Positions 21,594 through 41,660 of a stretch of DNA of 64,000 bases are shown piece by piece. The notes beneath the pieces are model-generated. The model was not told the DNA's origin. It did not search any database and worked only from the letters and a program-made list of their open reading frames with translations. The DNA is taken from the NCBI RefSeq assembly GCF_003286085.1, contig NW_020825289.1:21354001-21418000 (forward strand), in the 5' to 3' direction. Each line of letters starts with the position of its first letter. The stretch's first letter is position 1. Source of the DNA: Drosophila persimilis. Lineage: Eukaryota; Arthropoda; Insecta; Diptera; Drosophilidae. The translations under genes were made by a program, and so were the position numbers.

Positions 21594-24500
21594 ATTTGAA
21601 AAGCGTTCGCTCGCTTCGGGATTTGGAGTTTAACTAACGGATGCGCTTCGCGCCAAACAGCGGAAACTGGGTCGATGGCATAGTGGCTTTCTGCTGGAAG
21701 GAAAAGATCATTTCGGGATATTTAAAATAACATAGTTGAAGTTTGAAAATTGTAATACACTTCGTTATGTGAAGGTGCAGACCTCTTTCTCCGCAGAACC
21801 ACACTCTTCAACCCACTCGGCCTGCTGATAACTCCCACCACACATCCTCTATCTCCCAGTCGATGAAAAGTGCACTCAGTGGAGTGCTGTCTGTGTGAGA
21901 ATTGTGGAAAGGAAATACAACAAAAACTTGAGCTCAAGTGTTGAAGTGTCTTGAACAAACAAACAGCAATAGGAACGGCAACAGCATCGACGGCGCGGAG
22001 ACACCAGACAGCGATGCCGACAAGCGGACAATCGGACACGGGACACGGGACACGGGACGCCACAGCCCATGGCTGTAATGGGTGTGAAGGGGGGTACTGC
22101 TTCCAGGAGGGGGGTACCGACAGACACACACTTGTAGCTGCATGCTAACATGTTTTCAAAAAAGAAAAAAATAAGCTGAAAGAAAAAACGGGAAAAAACT
22201 ACAACAAATTTTTATTTATTTATTAAACGAAGAAAAAATAGATATATGTATGTACATATGTATAGACAAACTTGTTTATGGTTGTTGTTGCTGTTGTTTG
22301 CATATTAAATAAACAGAGATACACATACAGATACACTCTTTTTGGCCATGCTACCAATACAGACGCATACATATTTTGAGGTGTACCTGTACCTCTACCT
22401 CTACCTCTAGCTCTACCAATATGGATATAGGGGAAGCTCCAACCTAAGCCATCCACCTAAATTCATAAAGAGAAATACTACTACTATACGTACATACATA
22501 TGTATATTTTATTGCATAACATCCCCGTTATGTTATGCGTGTGACACTAATTTTTGCATGCGCCGAAAAGCATAAATTAATTTCTTCTTTAAAATTCCAA
22601 AAACCAAACGCCAAAAAACCAAAGACGAAGCCAGGAGTAGCCACTCCGCGTGTCGCTCCCTCTCGATCTAGTCACGGTGCTGTGGCTGTGGTTCTTTTTG
22701 GGGCCCCGATGCCCCGCTTGCAAAATGCTCACCATTTGCCCAATATTTGCCATTTCCTCACCATTTCGGGCCATTTTTCTCCACGACTCTACTATATGCT
22801 CTGTCTCTGGCTGTGGCTCTGGCTCTGCCCCGTTGCCGGTGGCTCAGTTTTCCTTTCGCTTTCATTCACGCGTGAAGTGGCTCGGAGCGTAGGGCAGGAA
22901 TCGTGGCTGCAGCGGCAACCACCGACCACAGCAACATTAGGCAGCCAGAAGAAAACAGAAGACTTGAGGGGAATGCAATCTAACGAAGTGCGGTATACCC
23001 TTACTTGGGGATCAACAGGAAAACAGGAAACCCTTTTTGAATAGCTACTATGCATCCAAAGGCTTTCCTATGTAAAGCCCCCTTTCCAGTTAGGAGTTGT
23101 AATTATTCCTTGATGTCTGGACCCTTTTCTCATACTTCCTACCGCAGCAGATGTACCCCAACAGGCACTCGTAGGGCAGTCCAAATATGCTTAGTTAATG
23201 TGCATTACATTTTCGTGATTCTGATCGATATCGCCAAGCGAGCGTCTCGTCTCCATAGTTAATAGAGCTTTTGTTGCAGACATAATCAACGAAGCAGAAA
23301 TGCTGCCCCACTCCAGTCCCCCTCCCTCAACCAAAAACTTCGTCGTCATTGTTTTTATACCTCCATCCCGCTCCCCCTGCCCACCACCGTTCCACTAAAC
23401 GCCATGTGCTGTTCGAGTTGGGCATTTTTTGGGGGGGCATTCTGCCTTGCCCTGCCCTCCCCCTTGATGAGCGGCCAATTAAAGCTAATGCATAGCCAAA
23501 GATCCCCCTCGATCGGATCGGATCGGATCGAGCCCGATCCCCATCCCGAACTTCAATTTCAATTATTTGTCAGGGCAAAGCACAGACCCACATGCAGCAG
23601 GCCCGTAATATCGAACGATCGATAATTGATAATGGAAATATGTATGTGTATGGGTCTCCGTCTCCTCTGCTCTCCACTCGACCACGTACGGCATAAACTG
23701 CATAAGAAAAGAGGAGCCAGAGAGGAGCACGAGCAGATTGGTGGGGGGTCCTCCCTGCAGAGGCACATGGACGTCGAGACACGAAACCAGCAAGAAAATC
23801 AAGCAAACCAAAACGACAACAACATCAGTAGCAGCAACCAACAACCAACAAAGCGACTCGAACACAACACCGAAGGTTTAGATACTCTGGAAGATACATC
23901 GTTTCCATGGCAAGCCTTGGATATGGTGATCTAAACTTGGATCAACTTGTGCTCTGGGATATCTAAGGTTCAATCATTCTGCAACTGGTTTGTGACTGAT
24001 TGGTTTGGTCCCTTGGCCCGATTGGATCCTCGAGTTTCCGATCAAGAATTGATGATGCGTGCAAACATCTGATCAAAATCGTGCTACCATTTGCCAGGGC
24101 ATCACAAAACCGAACCATAATAATATTAATTCCAGTGTGTGCTTCCACGTTCGCTTGTAGTGGTATGAGAAACTGGGTCAGCGTGTCGTTTGGTGCGCAC
24201 ACATACACATACAGTGCCAGCAAATATATGCACACATGTAAGTTGCTGCCGCTGCCGCTGCTGCTGCTGCTGCTGCTGCTGTTGCCGTAGGGGAGCGATA
24301 GAAAGTGAAAACGAAGCAGCAACAGCAAAAGCAAAAGCAACAGCGACTACGACAACAAAATGGCTATGACGAACGTACTGCGGCGGCAAGAAAATCACAT
24401 AATCGCCGTCGACAGAGGCAGAGACAGCGCAGCAGCAGTGGCAGTGGCAAGCAGAAGACCGATCGGCAGAGACCAAATGAATTATAATTTAGGGAAAATT

Positions 24501-26070
24501 ATGCACGCAGCACTGTAAATATAAATATAAATAAATAAATAACAGCACTCAAAAATCGAGGCACAAATTAAACTCACGTCGCCGTCGCTGTTGTGGTTTT
24601 CGTTGCAAAATGGTGGAAAATAAAATATGAAAAGAGAAAAATTTCTACCAAATTCACTTTTGGGTGGCATAGCCCTTTCCAAACATCGAACAACAATTAT
24701 TTTATATATTTTTTAATGGTTTTTTGATACATAAATCAAAAAAGATCGTATAACTGTGTGGATCATGATTGTAGATATCTCCATAAACTAATAGCAGTTC
24801 CCCCCTCGTTTGTAGAGCCCCTTCTCCATTGTAATCCCCTTCCATTTCACTGTATTGAAAATATCACACAAACGCCATGTCCGCCTCTTCACTTTCACAG
24901 TCAATGCATTCCCTAAGACATCGACGGTTCAGACCAAATATTGCATAACCGCAAGTCCCTATGGCAATATACGATTCAAAATCACAGCAAAGATTCCCAA
25001 AAAAATCAAAATCAATTTTAATGTGAAAATTAGCGCACGTTCGGCGACTGTTTACCTTTCAAAGACTCATAAATTGATGTGCCCCCAAAAGACAAAACCT
25101 CCAGCAGCAGCAGCAGGAGAAACACAAATAGATAAATATGTCAACGGCAATACAAAGGGAATCAAAGTAATCCCCCAGCAGCCAAGCAGCCCAGCACCCC
25201 GGTACTGCGGATGGAAGACAAAATCAGAATCGTGACAAGGCAATTACTCGTCGAAACGCAAAGCGAAAGGGGTGCCGAGGTGAGGGAGAAGCCAGATGCA
25301 GAGCCTTTGGGCCAAATACTCTTTCGGCCGGTCAGAAATGTGATTGCGGGGAGGAGCATATAGGATTTTATTGACCAGCCAAAGACCATAGAGAGCCAAA
25401 GACAGAGCTCAGCAATGCAACCGGTTCGGGAGAGGGAGAGACCCGCCGACCCGGCCAAACCACACCCAAACAAGAAAGCGCGTTGAAGATTACAGGCCCG
25501 TGATTAGGCCAAACAAATTTTGTGTGTGTCTATGAGTGGGCAGAACTGCAGCCCCAAAAGAAGCCCCCACAGACCAATATAGCGCTGGACGAGCGGCTAA
25601 GCTGCAGAAATCAACGAAGCGCTGCAAAAAACACACAACGAATCCAGCAGCAGCAGCAGCAGGCGATTGCGAAAGCCTGCGAAGATACTCCAAGACAACC
25701 CGAGTCAGCACAGTCCCAGTTGCCTCCTCGAGATGGGCACGTGCGCCTCGGAGGAGCACGGAGAGGAGGCATCGTAAGAATTGCGAGTCTTTGAAATCTA
25801 TAAGGCAACAGTGCTGTGGAGTTCCGTATAGAAGAGATGTTCCTTTGAGAATACCCAAAGAAAGCTTCGCGCTGGAAGTGGTTTGCATAGATTTGATTCC
25901 TCCCATAGCTTATTTTTCTTATCGTGATATTCCAACTGCTTTCTCGTTAATCACGACCCACCTGACGGCCTCCTCACGGCACGGAATCGCTTTCATCTCT
26001 AGTCGCCACTAAGTCAGTAAGTCAGTCTGTCAGCCGGCCCACGGTATGCGAGCTCTCCCCCATTCCAAGC

Positions 26071-26098
26071 CATACCATACCATACCATACCATACCAT
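26071..26098. repeat. (CATAC)n pentamer repeat
   Basis: Five to six CATAC units, ending in CATGC. Confidence 0.85.
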
Positions 26099-26329
26099 GC
26101 CATTCCACTCCACTCGAGCCCACTCCCGCCGCGGTCCCGCTCAGGTCCCGCTCCCGCTACTCCCCAGCTGCCATCCCATCCCCCGTTTGGCATACATATT
26201 TGCTAGTAGCTAGGTTTTGTTTTGTTTAGCGCTTTTGGCCCGGGCCTGGTTATATCATCGAGCACTCTTACGACGTGCCGCAGCCAAATGGTCAACAGCT
26301 TGGCTGGAGCGACCGACTTAAGAGCTCGG

Positions 26330-26402
26330 CTTCAGGTTCGGGTTCGGGCTTGGACTTGGAATCGGGCTCCGGCTTGGACTCGGACTTGGACTCGGACTGA
26401 AG
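26330..26402. repeat. GGACTC/GGTTCGG hexamer-type minisatellite
   Basis: Imperfect tandem GGTTCGG, GGCTTGGACTT and GGACTCGGACTT units. It reads as a Pro-Ser dipeptide frame on the minus strand but has no gene context. Confidence 0.6.
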
Positions 26403-27398
26403 CTCGAGCGCGCGCTTTATGCATTTTCATAGCGGGACGGCAAACGGCGCTAAATGGCCGAATGGCCGAGTGGCTGACTGGTTGCTTGGCTGCTCAACGG
26501 ATCGTCCGGACCCTCCGTCTCACTCTCACTATTCATTCATTCAGTTGTGCGTCGCTGTATTTGAATAATGTTTGACCCAAATTCGAGTTTTGTGCGCTGG
26601 CTCTGGCGCTGGCTCTGGCTCTGGCTTTGGCTTTGTTTTTTTTTTTTTTTTATATATTTCCGTCCTCTTCAGCGGACAAGAAAGTTACTAAACAATGCTC
26701 CTTGTATTTTATTTTTTGCATTCAAAAGGCTTTTATCATTTGCGGTAACAAACAAAAAATCACCACCTTTTTGTGTTGGCTGCGTGTGAAAAGTTGTCAA
26801 AAACCATTTCGTCTGAATAAGGGGGACATTAAGATATCACAAATCTGACACCAAAATGCTCTAAACGGATTTGGTTCACCTGGCGGTGAATTCGAGAGAC
26901 GCCGAGTCGCTGAGTCAAGCACTGAAAGAATGGTTAGGATGATAGTGTTATTAAAGCTGGAAAACTGCTCGACATCAAAATGATGAGCATCAAACGATGC
27001 TATACTAAAATACTAATTTTTTCAAGATCCTCGGTTCTAGAAAAGCTAGCATTGGGCTAAGCGAAATATATATTTAAAACGTAACCCTACCTATAGCTAT
27101 CTTATAACTACGAAACATACCGTTTAGTGAACGTTCACACCGTCTTTGAATACCCGGTACTCAAAAAGAACCAATAGTTCAGGCTGGATGTTCCTTTTTA
27201 ATGTATCCATCTGATTCAGTTCTTTGCTAGACTTTGGAACTCTTAAGATACAGCCGTTCCGTTAAGAAACAGCGACAGAAATCCGCATCATCATCGAATG
27301 CAGACATTTTTACATATGACATAAAATAATATAAGCCAAGAGTCATGTGATCGTGGTTAACATATTTGGCTTAACTTAATGTTGTGGTTGTTTTAGAT

Positions 27399-27427
27399 GT
27401 TGTTGTTGTTGTTGTTGTTGTTGTTGT
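27399..27427. repeat. (GTT)n microsatellite
   Basis: Nine to ten uninterrupted GTT units. Confidence 0.9.
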
Positions 27428-29996
27428 CGTTGTGTGTTAGCTGTTGACTGAGAAGGGAACACATTAAATCATGGAAGGAAAAAGAGAGCGCTCGCTGGCC
27501 TGGCCAAGCTCTTTACAGGCAGTTAAGCTTGATGAAAATGTCAAATGTTTGTAGTTTAGGACAAAGGCCACAAAGTGACAACAGCAACAACCACGAGAGC
27601 ATTCAACATTCAACAATCAAAGGCGGGAGATACTCGTACGTGAGCTCATGAACGTGGTGTGGTGGTGGCTCCGAGTGTCAAGCGTCGGCCACTTTACGTA
27701 CAAAGATGCACCGAAACTTTGAGCCCCAGAGTGGGTTTTGAATGAATCATAAATCAGGGGATCAAATGGAGTCTGTTACCCAAAGGTAGACTGAAGGGAA
27801 GTTCTGAATGACTGCAGAATCCGTCTTCTGGAATAATGCGACAGCTGAGTCGGCATTGGGTGAGTTGATCAACAGTGAATCAGCTGCTTTCAATATCCAC
27901 CAAGATACTAATCAAAAATAGTTACACAATCATCACCAACTCCCAAATGGCTTGGCCGAACAATTGATGGAGTCAAGCTGTAGTGTGTTGTGGTTCCTAG
28001 CGTTATCTGAGCAGAATAGCTTATAGAAGCTGGAAACTTATATACTTGTAGGTTGTTTGTGGCAAGGGGAGCTAAGTCTTCCCGCGATTCACTTAGTGGG
28101 TTGTTGTCTGCCTGCCATGGGCTGGATAATTTCACATCACGCCTGAGATTGATGCCACAAATTGGTTCACATGGCATGCCTCGTACACGTACTCGTACTC
28201 GCAGTGACTCTGCCACACACACACACACACTCGTATGTAAAGCTCTGCTCTACGCTACTGTTGTAATCTTACAACTTTAATTTCTGTTTTTCTTTAGTTT
28301 TTCTTGAGTATTTCTTCTTCTTCTCTTTTATTTATTTGTTGTTGCTGTTTGCTGCCACTGCCGCTGTTGTTATTTTGGCTAATTTCGGTGCATTCTCGCG
28401 CATTGAAGTGCCGACGCCGTCGTATAGCTAATTTCGTATGTTTTTGCGATTATTGCCAAGCTCTTTCTGTTGTCTCTCCTTTTCTTTTAGCCAAGTTAGT
28501 CGCAGGTTTTACAGGTGTGAGTCGTCTGTGTTGATTGTGTGTTAATTAACTTTGGAATCAAGTGGCAGGCGGGGCAGTCACTCTGTAAATTTATGCTATG
28601 GCTCATACAGTGGTTACAGATTAAGTGCATCGATTGCCAGTATAAACTGTAGTTCGAAATTCCTAATTGTCATCGGCATAGGTCCACAAATATATATTGC
28701 CAATAAGATGAAGAACATATGTATAATGTTAAGGAGATCTTCCCAGATCAAAAATCATCTTTGGGGGGTCTGGGGCATCTCTGGGGATCCAGGATAATCA
28801 CAGTTTACTATGTTCTTCCACTGTATCAGTCGATTCCTTTGGAACCGGATTACTACAGTAAATATCTGTCTGGTGGTGTCTTCTTTTTTTTTATCGCATG
28901 CCAATTCGTGGAATCTGTCCATAATGCTCGTAATGTTCGTCTGCTGTCCGGTGTCTGGATGGATGGATGGAGTGTCTGGACTGGTCTTTCGGGCGGCTTT
29001 TGGTTTTCGGCTGACCAGGGGTTTATTAACCGTTGACATTTGTATAACGCACGTCGCTGTCTCTGTCGCTGTACAGTTATCCCGTAATTTAGTCGTAATT
29101 CGGAAGCCACAAAGTACTCCGTCGTCGTGTGCCGTTATGGCTGGCACATTTTCATGTTTTACGAGTACTAAATACAGATGTACAGATGAATGTACGTACT
29201 TATATCTATATGTGTAAGGTATTCCCAGGAAAGGCAGGCAGTATTCCAGCGTGCTCCAGTTTCTGCTGGACAGGCGACAGAGCATTACAAAACTGCGAGT
29301 GAGTAGCCGCAAGTGGAGATACTGTTGCTGGTTTGGCCATTTGTTGTAATTGGCATTGCTGCAAATCAATCAAATCACATCGGAGCCGGGCAATTTGTCT
29401 AATGAGTGTTGCCACAGGTAGCTGCAGTAAGTAGGCAGCTGCGAGGTGCTAATAACCATTGCAAATTGAATTAAATGTCCAGTTCTCGTCGAGGCAAATA
29501 GGACATACTCTACTCCAATCGCTCCCCCCAATCCCAATCGTCAGCACGGTAGCACAGCACCTTCTGCGCCTGTGCTGCGTTGCGTCGTCTCCTCCATTTG
29601 CAATGCGATTTGATGCAAATGCTAATTTGATTGCAGCTCAATGCACTGTTGCCGCTGCCGCTGATTGATTGCTCTGCCGAATAGATACATAGATATATAG
29701 ATATGGATGAACAAAACCCCCACCGAACAATGAATGCGCATTTCAATGAGACCGCCGCTGCCGCGTAAAAGGAAGCAAGTAGGAGTCGAGTTCTTTCCTT
29801 GGACTTATCTCTGGCTGTGGCTGTGGCTGCCATCGGCATGGCATAGATTGAACCTTTCGGCTGATAAACAAAATAGATATAGACATGGGCATGGTGCATA
29901 TTTATGAGTGGATCACTGTATATATTTTAAACCGCGCAAGGTAGAAGCTGCAGAATAACTAGAATTTACCAGAAGGAACATAACGTTTTGCTCACA

Positions 29997-30022
29997 ATTC
30001 GGAATTCGGAATTCGGAATTCC
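29997..30022. repeat. (AATTCGG)n heptamer repeat
   Basis: Three to four AATTCGG units. The seven-base period rules out a heat-shock element, which needs a five-base period. Confidence 0.8.
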
Positions 30023-30242
30023 ATTTCACATATTTGAATAAATTACTTCTTGTAAACAGGCACTAGCCCAATGGGGAGGGACTTGTTACGTCCTTGACTA
30101 GTGTTTGTTTGGTTTCCGATTCACTCCATTCCATTAATTTGCATGCACTGAAACAAAATCCTTTATCTACGACAGCTTCGAGGGTTCTTGGGGTTATTAA
30201 ACACTTGACGGGCCGAAATCCGGCAACGCCGCTTAGTCAGAG

Positions 30243-30269
30243 CCCAGGCCCAGGCCCAGGCCCAGGCCC
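30243..30269 (-). repeat. (CCCAGG)n repeat, minus-strand G-quadruplex candidate
   Basis: Five CCC runs, each separated by AGG or a close variant. On the minus strand these are five GGG runs with CCT loops. Confidence 0.5.
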
Positions 30270-32390
30270 AACCCACCTGAGACTCCACCTGAAGCACTTC
30301 CGCTGCACTCTATTAAGCACTTGTCTGCCACACGGCGGCACTCGACTTCGACTTGGCCGCCGAGAAGAGAAACTTGGCAACGCCGCAAGTGAACGTCTGC
30401 TAACATGTGATGGGGGGGCTTGGAGCTTGGTTATTTTTTCGGTGCGGTCGCATCAATGACCAAGTGATGAGGCGCGCATGTGTGTGGGTCTCAGTGGATT
30501 TTCCTAGCTGCAATTTGTCTTGTTATTGTTGTTCTACTCGTGTTTGTCTGAAAACCACAAAAGACAACAGCGAAAATAAAAGAAAAAACACAGAGACACA
30601 CACAAACACACACAAAAATGAAAATTGATGGCAGAAAATCAAAAAGCAAAAGCAGCAGCAGAGTCAGCCCAGAGACAGAGCGTAGATCGGGTCTAGGCAA
30701 CGTTGTTGTCTAAGTCCAATCTAAACTAGTCGAGGCGTTTGCGGTGGCTACCATAGAGTGCATTGACGTGTTGTTTGCATGTGCCTCTAGCACCATGCCC
30801 CTGCCACTGCCCCTTGCAGCACCAGCTCTCCCCACCACAATCTTCTCAAGCAAGTTTCGTTTTCAGCTTTCTGAAGAATCGGCAACTTGCAGAAAAAACA
30901 AGATTTTTTATTTGATTTTTGTCTGTTTCTTTCGGTCGTCGCTCGGCGAGTACATTGCACTTCCCCCAAAAGCCAGCTCCAGCTACAGCCCGAGCTCCAG
31001 CTCCCGAGCTCCCCAGCTCCCGAGCTTCAGAGTCAGTCAATGCTGAGTGAGGAGGATCGGTAAGGTAAGGTACGGTACCCGAGTACGCTGTGGCTGTGAC
31101 TGTGGCTGTGGATACTGGGGGCACGTACACGTAGGTAGGTTGTTGCCTCGGCGCGGTCGTTCGTTGCTTGTTGGTTGTTGCTGTTGTTGGCGCTGTTGTC
31201 GTCTTGGAAAACTGGGTCAATCACTGCCTCGCTTCGTGTTTTCTTGCATCTCTGGGGCCTCCTTTGGTTGGACTGGCTTTTTGGATGACGATGACGGCGC
31301 CAAATGAGTGTAAGTTGGTAACTTTTTATTGCTTTTCCATTTGCCTATTTCTTCTTGACGTTACTGCTGCTGTTGCTGCTGCATTTGTACGTGTAATTGC
31401 TGCAGATTGATGCCGATTTTGGCCCAATTTCTCGTTTGGGTTCGGGCGCTGTGCGCATTCTCAGCCAAGTCGAAGCACTTCCGCTCTGCATAACCTTTCC
31501 TTTGACCTACCCTCAGATGGTAGGCTTCCGTCTCAGTGTGCAGTGTGACATAACTAACGGTTAAACGCACTTTAGCCTGTCGGTCACTCAAAAGTCGCAG
31601 ACGGAAGAACGTGTTGTACTGTTGTTGCCGGCTCCGAAAGGTTCTCATTCTCAGCCAGCTCTCATACGGAAAGTCATACAGAACGCCGGCCGGCTCCGGA
31701 TCTCTCGATAAAAAACTGGTTCTCTCTCATGCGTCTTGTTCCGTATACGTAGGTATTGTGTGTGTAGTACTATGTTTGTTCTTAGCCGACTTTTGTTTTT
31801 GTTTTGTGTTTTCTCATTTTTTCTTTTTGTTCGGTGATTTTTGTTCGTTTGTGTCACGAGACCGCTGGAAGTCATTTAATGTCTTTTAATTCCACAGAAT
31901 TTGCGGCATATGAGGTCTAGAGTCAGTTAATGGAAAGGTCTGTGCGACTGTGAGATTCGCTGAAGATACTCCGTCTGGCAGCCGAGCTTTTTGTTCGTAT
32001 TTTGTGACAAGTCAAGTCAAGTAGATTCTTAGATGGAGAAGATTGCGGCTGAAAGATTGGCTTTTGTTTGAGGAAATCTACTCGGCCACTTATGCATATA
32101 TTATTCACATTACGGAACTTTTCCTAAGCGTAAATACATCTCAAAGATTACTGGGTTTTGACAGAATTTGACCAACAATTAACCGACTTTTCGCTGGAGA
32201 GGCTATAAAAGTTATATATTCATATTAGATTTACGTATATTCTATATCAATATATATTTGACCAATTATTCTATATCAAAGCATTCACACCCAGCGTTCA
32301 GCAGCCAAATCAATAAATTTTTCATTTAAATAGATAAAATCCGCTTTGAATTTGAATAGCCGCCAAAATACAACCTGCTTCCGATAGACA

Positions 32391-32407
32391 TATCGATAGT
32401 ACTATCG
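32391..32407. promoter_or_regulatory. DRE/BEAF-like palindrome
   Basis: TATCGATA (the DREF site) at 32391-32398 overlaps the palindrome CGATAGTACTATCG (32394-32407), which holds inverted CGATA half-sites. Paired CGATA motifs are the target of the boundary protein BEAF-32, and DREs occur at housekeeping promoters. It lies 1.1 kb beyond the predicted 3' end of betaTub60D. A boundary or promoter role is inference. Confidence 0.4.
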
Positions 32408-33525
32408 TATTGCATAGTGGCACCAGTAACGAATACACAAACCAAACCAAAAAAGCTGGTTGATGTCGCGGCTAATGAAAGAAAATGGCACAGTGTCGCC
32501 CCTGTTTTGAATTCAAACTGTGGATGTTTGTGGTACTATTCAAAAGTAACCGCATTTCAAAACATTAGAAACGTTAGAACCTAGAAACCACGATATAATA
32601 GAGGGAAACCCTTTTTGTAATTTTAAACAAATTCTATTTATTATTTATCAAAAATGTTTGCCATCATTAGTTTATTTATTTGGGTAAAATTGTTTTTCAT
32701 TCATGTTTGTATGTATGTAAAACTACTAAAGAACGATTTTGCACACGAATACAAATGTTAATTAATTTGTGCCCTAAGATTATGTAAATACAATTGCGGA
32801 TGATTTGAGAAATTGCCTTCGTTACGAGTACGATCTGATCTCTTGAGAGTGTTTGATTATCTTTGGATGAGCTTAGTTCATTTCATTTCATATCATATCG
32901 TTTATATATCGTTTAGATATACATGTATTGCCAAACTGTTTTCATCAGTCTTGAGTGCAAATTTTTTGTGGACATTTCTCGATAATTTCGTGTAAATTCG
33001 TTTTTTTTTTTTATTTCAAAATACTAGATGCTTATTTGGGGTTTGCTAGAGTTGCATATAAATAGGTATATAATAAAAATGGGAGATTGATTTTGTATCT
33101 TTGTGCCCTAAATGAATGAAACGTTTGATTGAGAAGAAAAATTCGGGGACTTTTGAATGGAAAGTGGATGAAAATGGCTGCGAGAAATGCGATAGACGTG
33201 CCTCCGGTGTAGCGTAAAGTGTAGCGTAGAGGAGGGGTTTAGATGAAAGATGATGAAGATGAGAAGAGGGTAAGAGATGAGCATGAATTACAGATATAGA
33301 AAGAGATAGATAGAGCAAGAGTGAGAGTTAGAATAACACAGGGGCAGGGGTGAGTGAGATGGTAGGTAGATGGTAGGAGGAAGAGCTAGAGCTTTGGAAC
33401 ATTTCCGTTTGATGTTCTAACTACGCTTGACCTTTCCTGTCTGACTGTCTGTATGTTTGTCTGTCTCTGTGTGTGTTTGTGTGTGTGTGTCTGTGTGCTG
33501 TGCTGTGTGTCAGTAGTGGTGATTG

Positions 33526-33531
33526 TTTATT
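33526..33531 (-). terminator. betaTub60D: betaTub60D polyadenylation signal
   Basis: Minus-strand AATAAA (TTTATT on the plus strand), 129 bp after the stop codon. It lies inside GT-rich DNA, which suits a downstream element. Another candidate is at about 33011. Confidence 0.5.
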
Positions 33532-33659
33532 CGTGTGTGAGTGTGTTTGTGGACTGTTTTCAGAGAATGCTGCAGTGCTTGGCAGACAGCTGTTGCCGCA
33601 TGCCGCGCAGAAACACGCGCTCCCCCTCACGCACGCACCTCATTCCTCTGGCCACACCA

Positions 33660-40062
<6,403 letters not shown>

Positions 40063-40262
40063 TTTCCGACTGGGTGGGTGGGGGACTTGTTGCTGTGGCT
40101 AACAAATGCGATTGGGGAGCCTGTGAGCCTGGAGCTGAATCTGCTGAGCTGCGATGTCTCTGGAGGATGCACACTGCTGTCTGCTGTCTGCTGTTCCTTT
40201 GCTCTCTGGTTGCACTGGTGTTGCACTGTTGCACTGGCGTTGCTCTGGATGCTCTGGTTTGG

Positions 40263-40297
40263 GCAACTTTACCGCACAACGCACAAAACTCAACTGA
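40263..40297 (-). promoter_or_regulatory. betaTub60D: betaTub60D core promoter (Inr + DPE)
   Basis: On the minus strand TCAGTT at 40297-40292 gives a start at A40295. AGTTG (fits the DPE consensus RGWYV) sits exactly at +28 to +32 (40268-40264). No TATA box lies at -30. The predicted 5' leader is 233 nt (40295-40063), with the coding ATG at 40062-40060. Confidence 0.55.
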
Positions 40298-40580
40298 TCC
40301 ACAGCCGACGGCTGGCCGAAGTCGACGATGGTTCTGGCTGTCGACCGTCGACTTCAGGCAAGCGAGAGGGAAGATCACTCACACAGAAACACACAGAGTT
40401 TACAGAGGCGCGGCACACAGACGCACACAGGCACAGACACAGACACAAGCCACCATGACTGCGAGGGGCAGCAGTCAACTCACGCACGCAGCAGCAGCGG
40501 CCTGGAGCTGCCTGTAGCTTTTTATTGTGGCAGCTTTAATCGCACGAACACGACAGGCCAACAAGAATATTATGAGTCGG

Positions 40581-40590
40581 CTATTTATAA
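40581..40590. promoter_or_regulatory. Perfect MEF2 consensus site
   Basis: CTATTTATAA fits YTAWWWWTAR, about 290 bp upstream of the predicted betaTub60D start. MEF2 control of this gene is established in D. melanogaster. The same bases read as TATAAATA on the minus strand, but no initiator lies 30 bp downstream, so MEF2 is the better reading. Confidence 0.5.
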
Positions 40591-41660
40591 TCGATGTGGC
40601 GGGGGAGGAGGGAAGGGAGTCCGTAACTCTAGGGATGAGTCGATATTAACTAACTTTATGGCCGTCAGAGAGTCGTTCTACTAAATAAGTGGAAAATATA
40701 AGTTTTCTGCAGGTTAAATCTTAATTGGAAAGTTTAAGGTCCAAGTCTATCATTTCGTTTGGCTTCAATATTCATTCCCAATTCGCAATACGCTTTTTCT
40801 CTGTATCTGCATCTGATCTGCATGCCAGGCACAGGAGTATCTATGTATACTCGTACATCTCCTTGTGTATCTTATCTGTGTATATATTAAGATGTCTGTC
40901 TGGCACCCCGCAGTCGTTTTCCTGTTCCTAAGTTCACACATTTTTATGCTGTCAACTGCAGCGACTTTCACGTTCTAATTTTATCAGCCAGAATGCACAG
41001 GTATGCAACTCCTCTTCTCAGCTATTCCTCTGTATCTCTGTATCTGTGTATCTCTGTATATCTGTGTAATTGTATATGTGTATATGCGTCAGAGTGACTC
41101 TAGCTGTGTGTGTACGTGTGTGCATACGCTTCCACAAAAGTGTCACCGCAGTCATTAGAAATGTTTCGTCCGTCTTCATACATGTGTTTTTCCTTTCATT
41201 TTTGTACTCCTAATGCATTCTGAAAAGGAGAGATGTATTTATAGTCGGACCTCTAGATCTTCCTCTTCTGCTAACACTTATTCTACTGCTGCTGCTGCTG
41301 TTGCTGCTGGTGGCTCGCAGCTCGGCGGCGTCTATTTTCCATTTTCTTGGGAAATCAATCAATGCCCCAGCAAGACAATTTGTAGTCGTTTTACTTTCAA
41401 ATTGCATTCAAGTTGAAAGAGCAAGAGCACACAGCTTAAGTAGAGTGAAAAGTTGGAGGGCATAGTGGCTAAGGGGAATGGGGAAAACTGCACTGCGCAC
41501 TCCTCAAGTGCCTTCGTCAGGCCTTCTATTCCTATTTCCATCCGAGGCAGTCAAACCGCAAAATTCACTTTAATTTCGAAGGCATGGCAGCAAGCAGACA
41601 TCACTTACGACTGACTCTCCTTTACCGCTCTTCTGTTCCTGCCCCACAGCCTCTTGCTTG

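Larger units (their letters stand above)
13760..33525. other. 19.7-kb region with no supported gene
   Basis: Lies between slbo (plus) and betaTub60D (minus), so both genes point into it. Every open frame is short, low-complexity or lacks a recognisable domain. The largest (minus 28755-29369, 204 codons) has no recognisable features. Contents are microsatellites (listed separately), CAG/CTG runs (14678-14702, 24250-24281), a candidate promoter near 21532, C-rich tracts near 18014 and 18192, and a DRE/BEAF-like palindrome at 32391. It may hold enhancers or non-coding RNA genes that cannot be read from sequence alone. Confidence 0.6.

Noticed and set aside
24855-25235. 126-codon plus-strand frame
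   Set aside because: Begins with TTG, not ATG, and shows no domain or promoter.
28755-29369. 204-codon minus-strand frame
   Set aside because: No recognisable motif, and the opposite strand is also open over the same stretch; likely chance.
29997-30022. Possible heat-shock element from GAATTC repeats
   Set aside because: The period is seven bases; a heat-shock element needs alternating GAA/TTC at five-base spacing.
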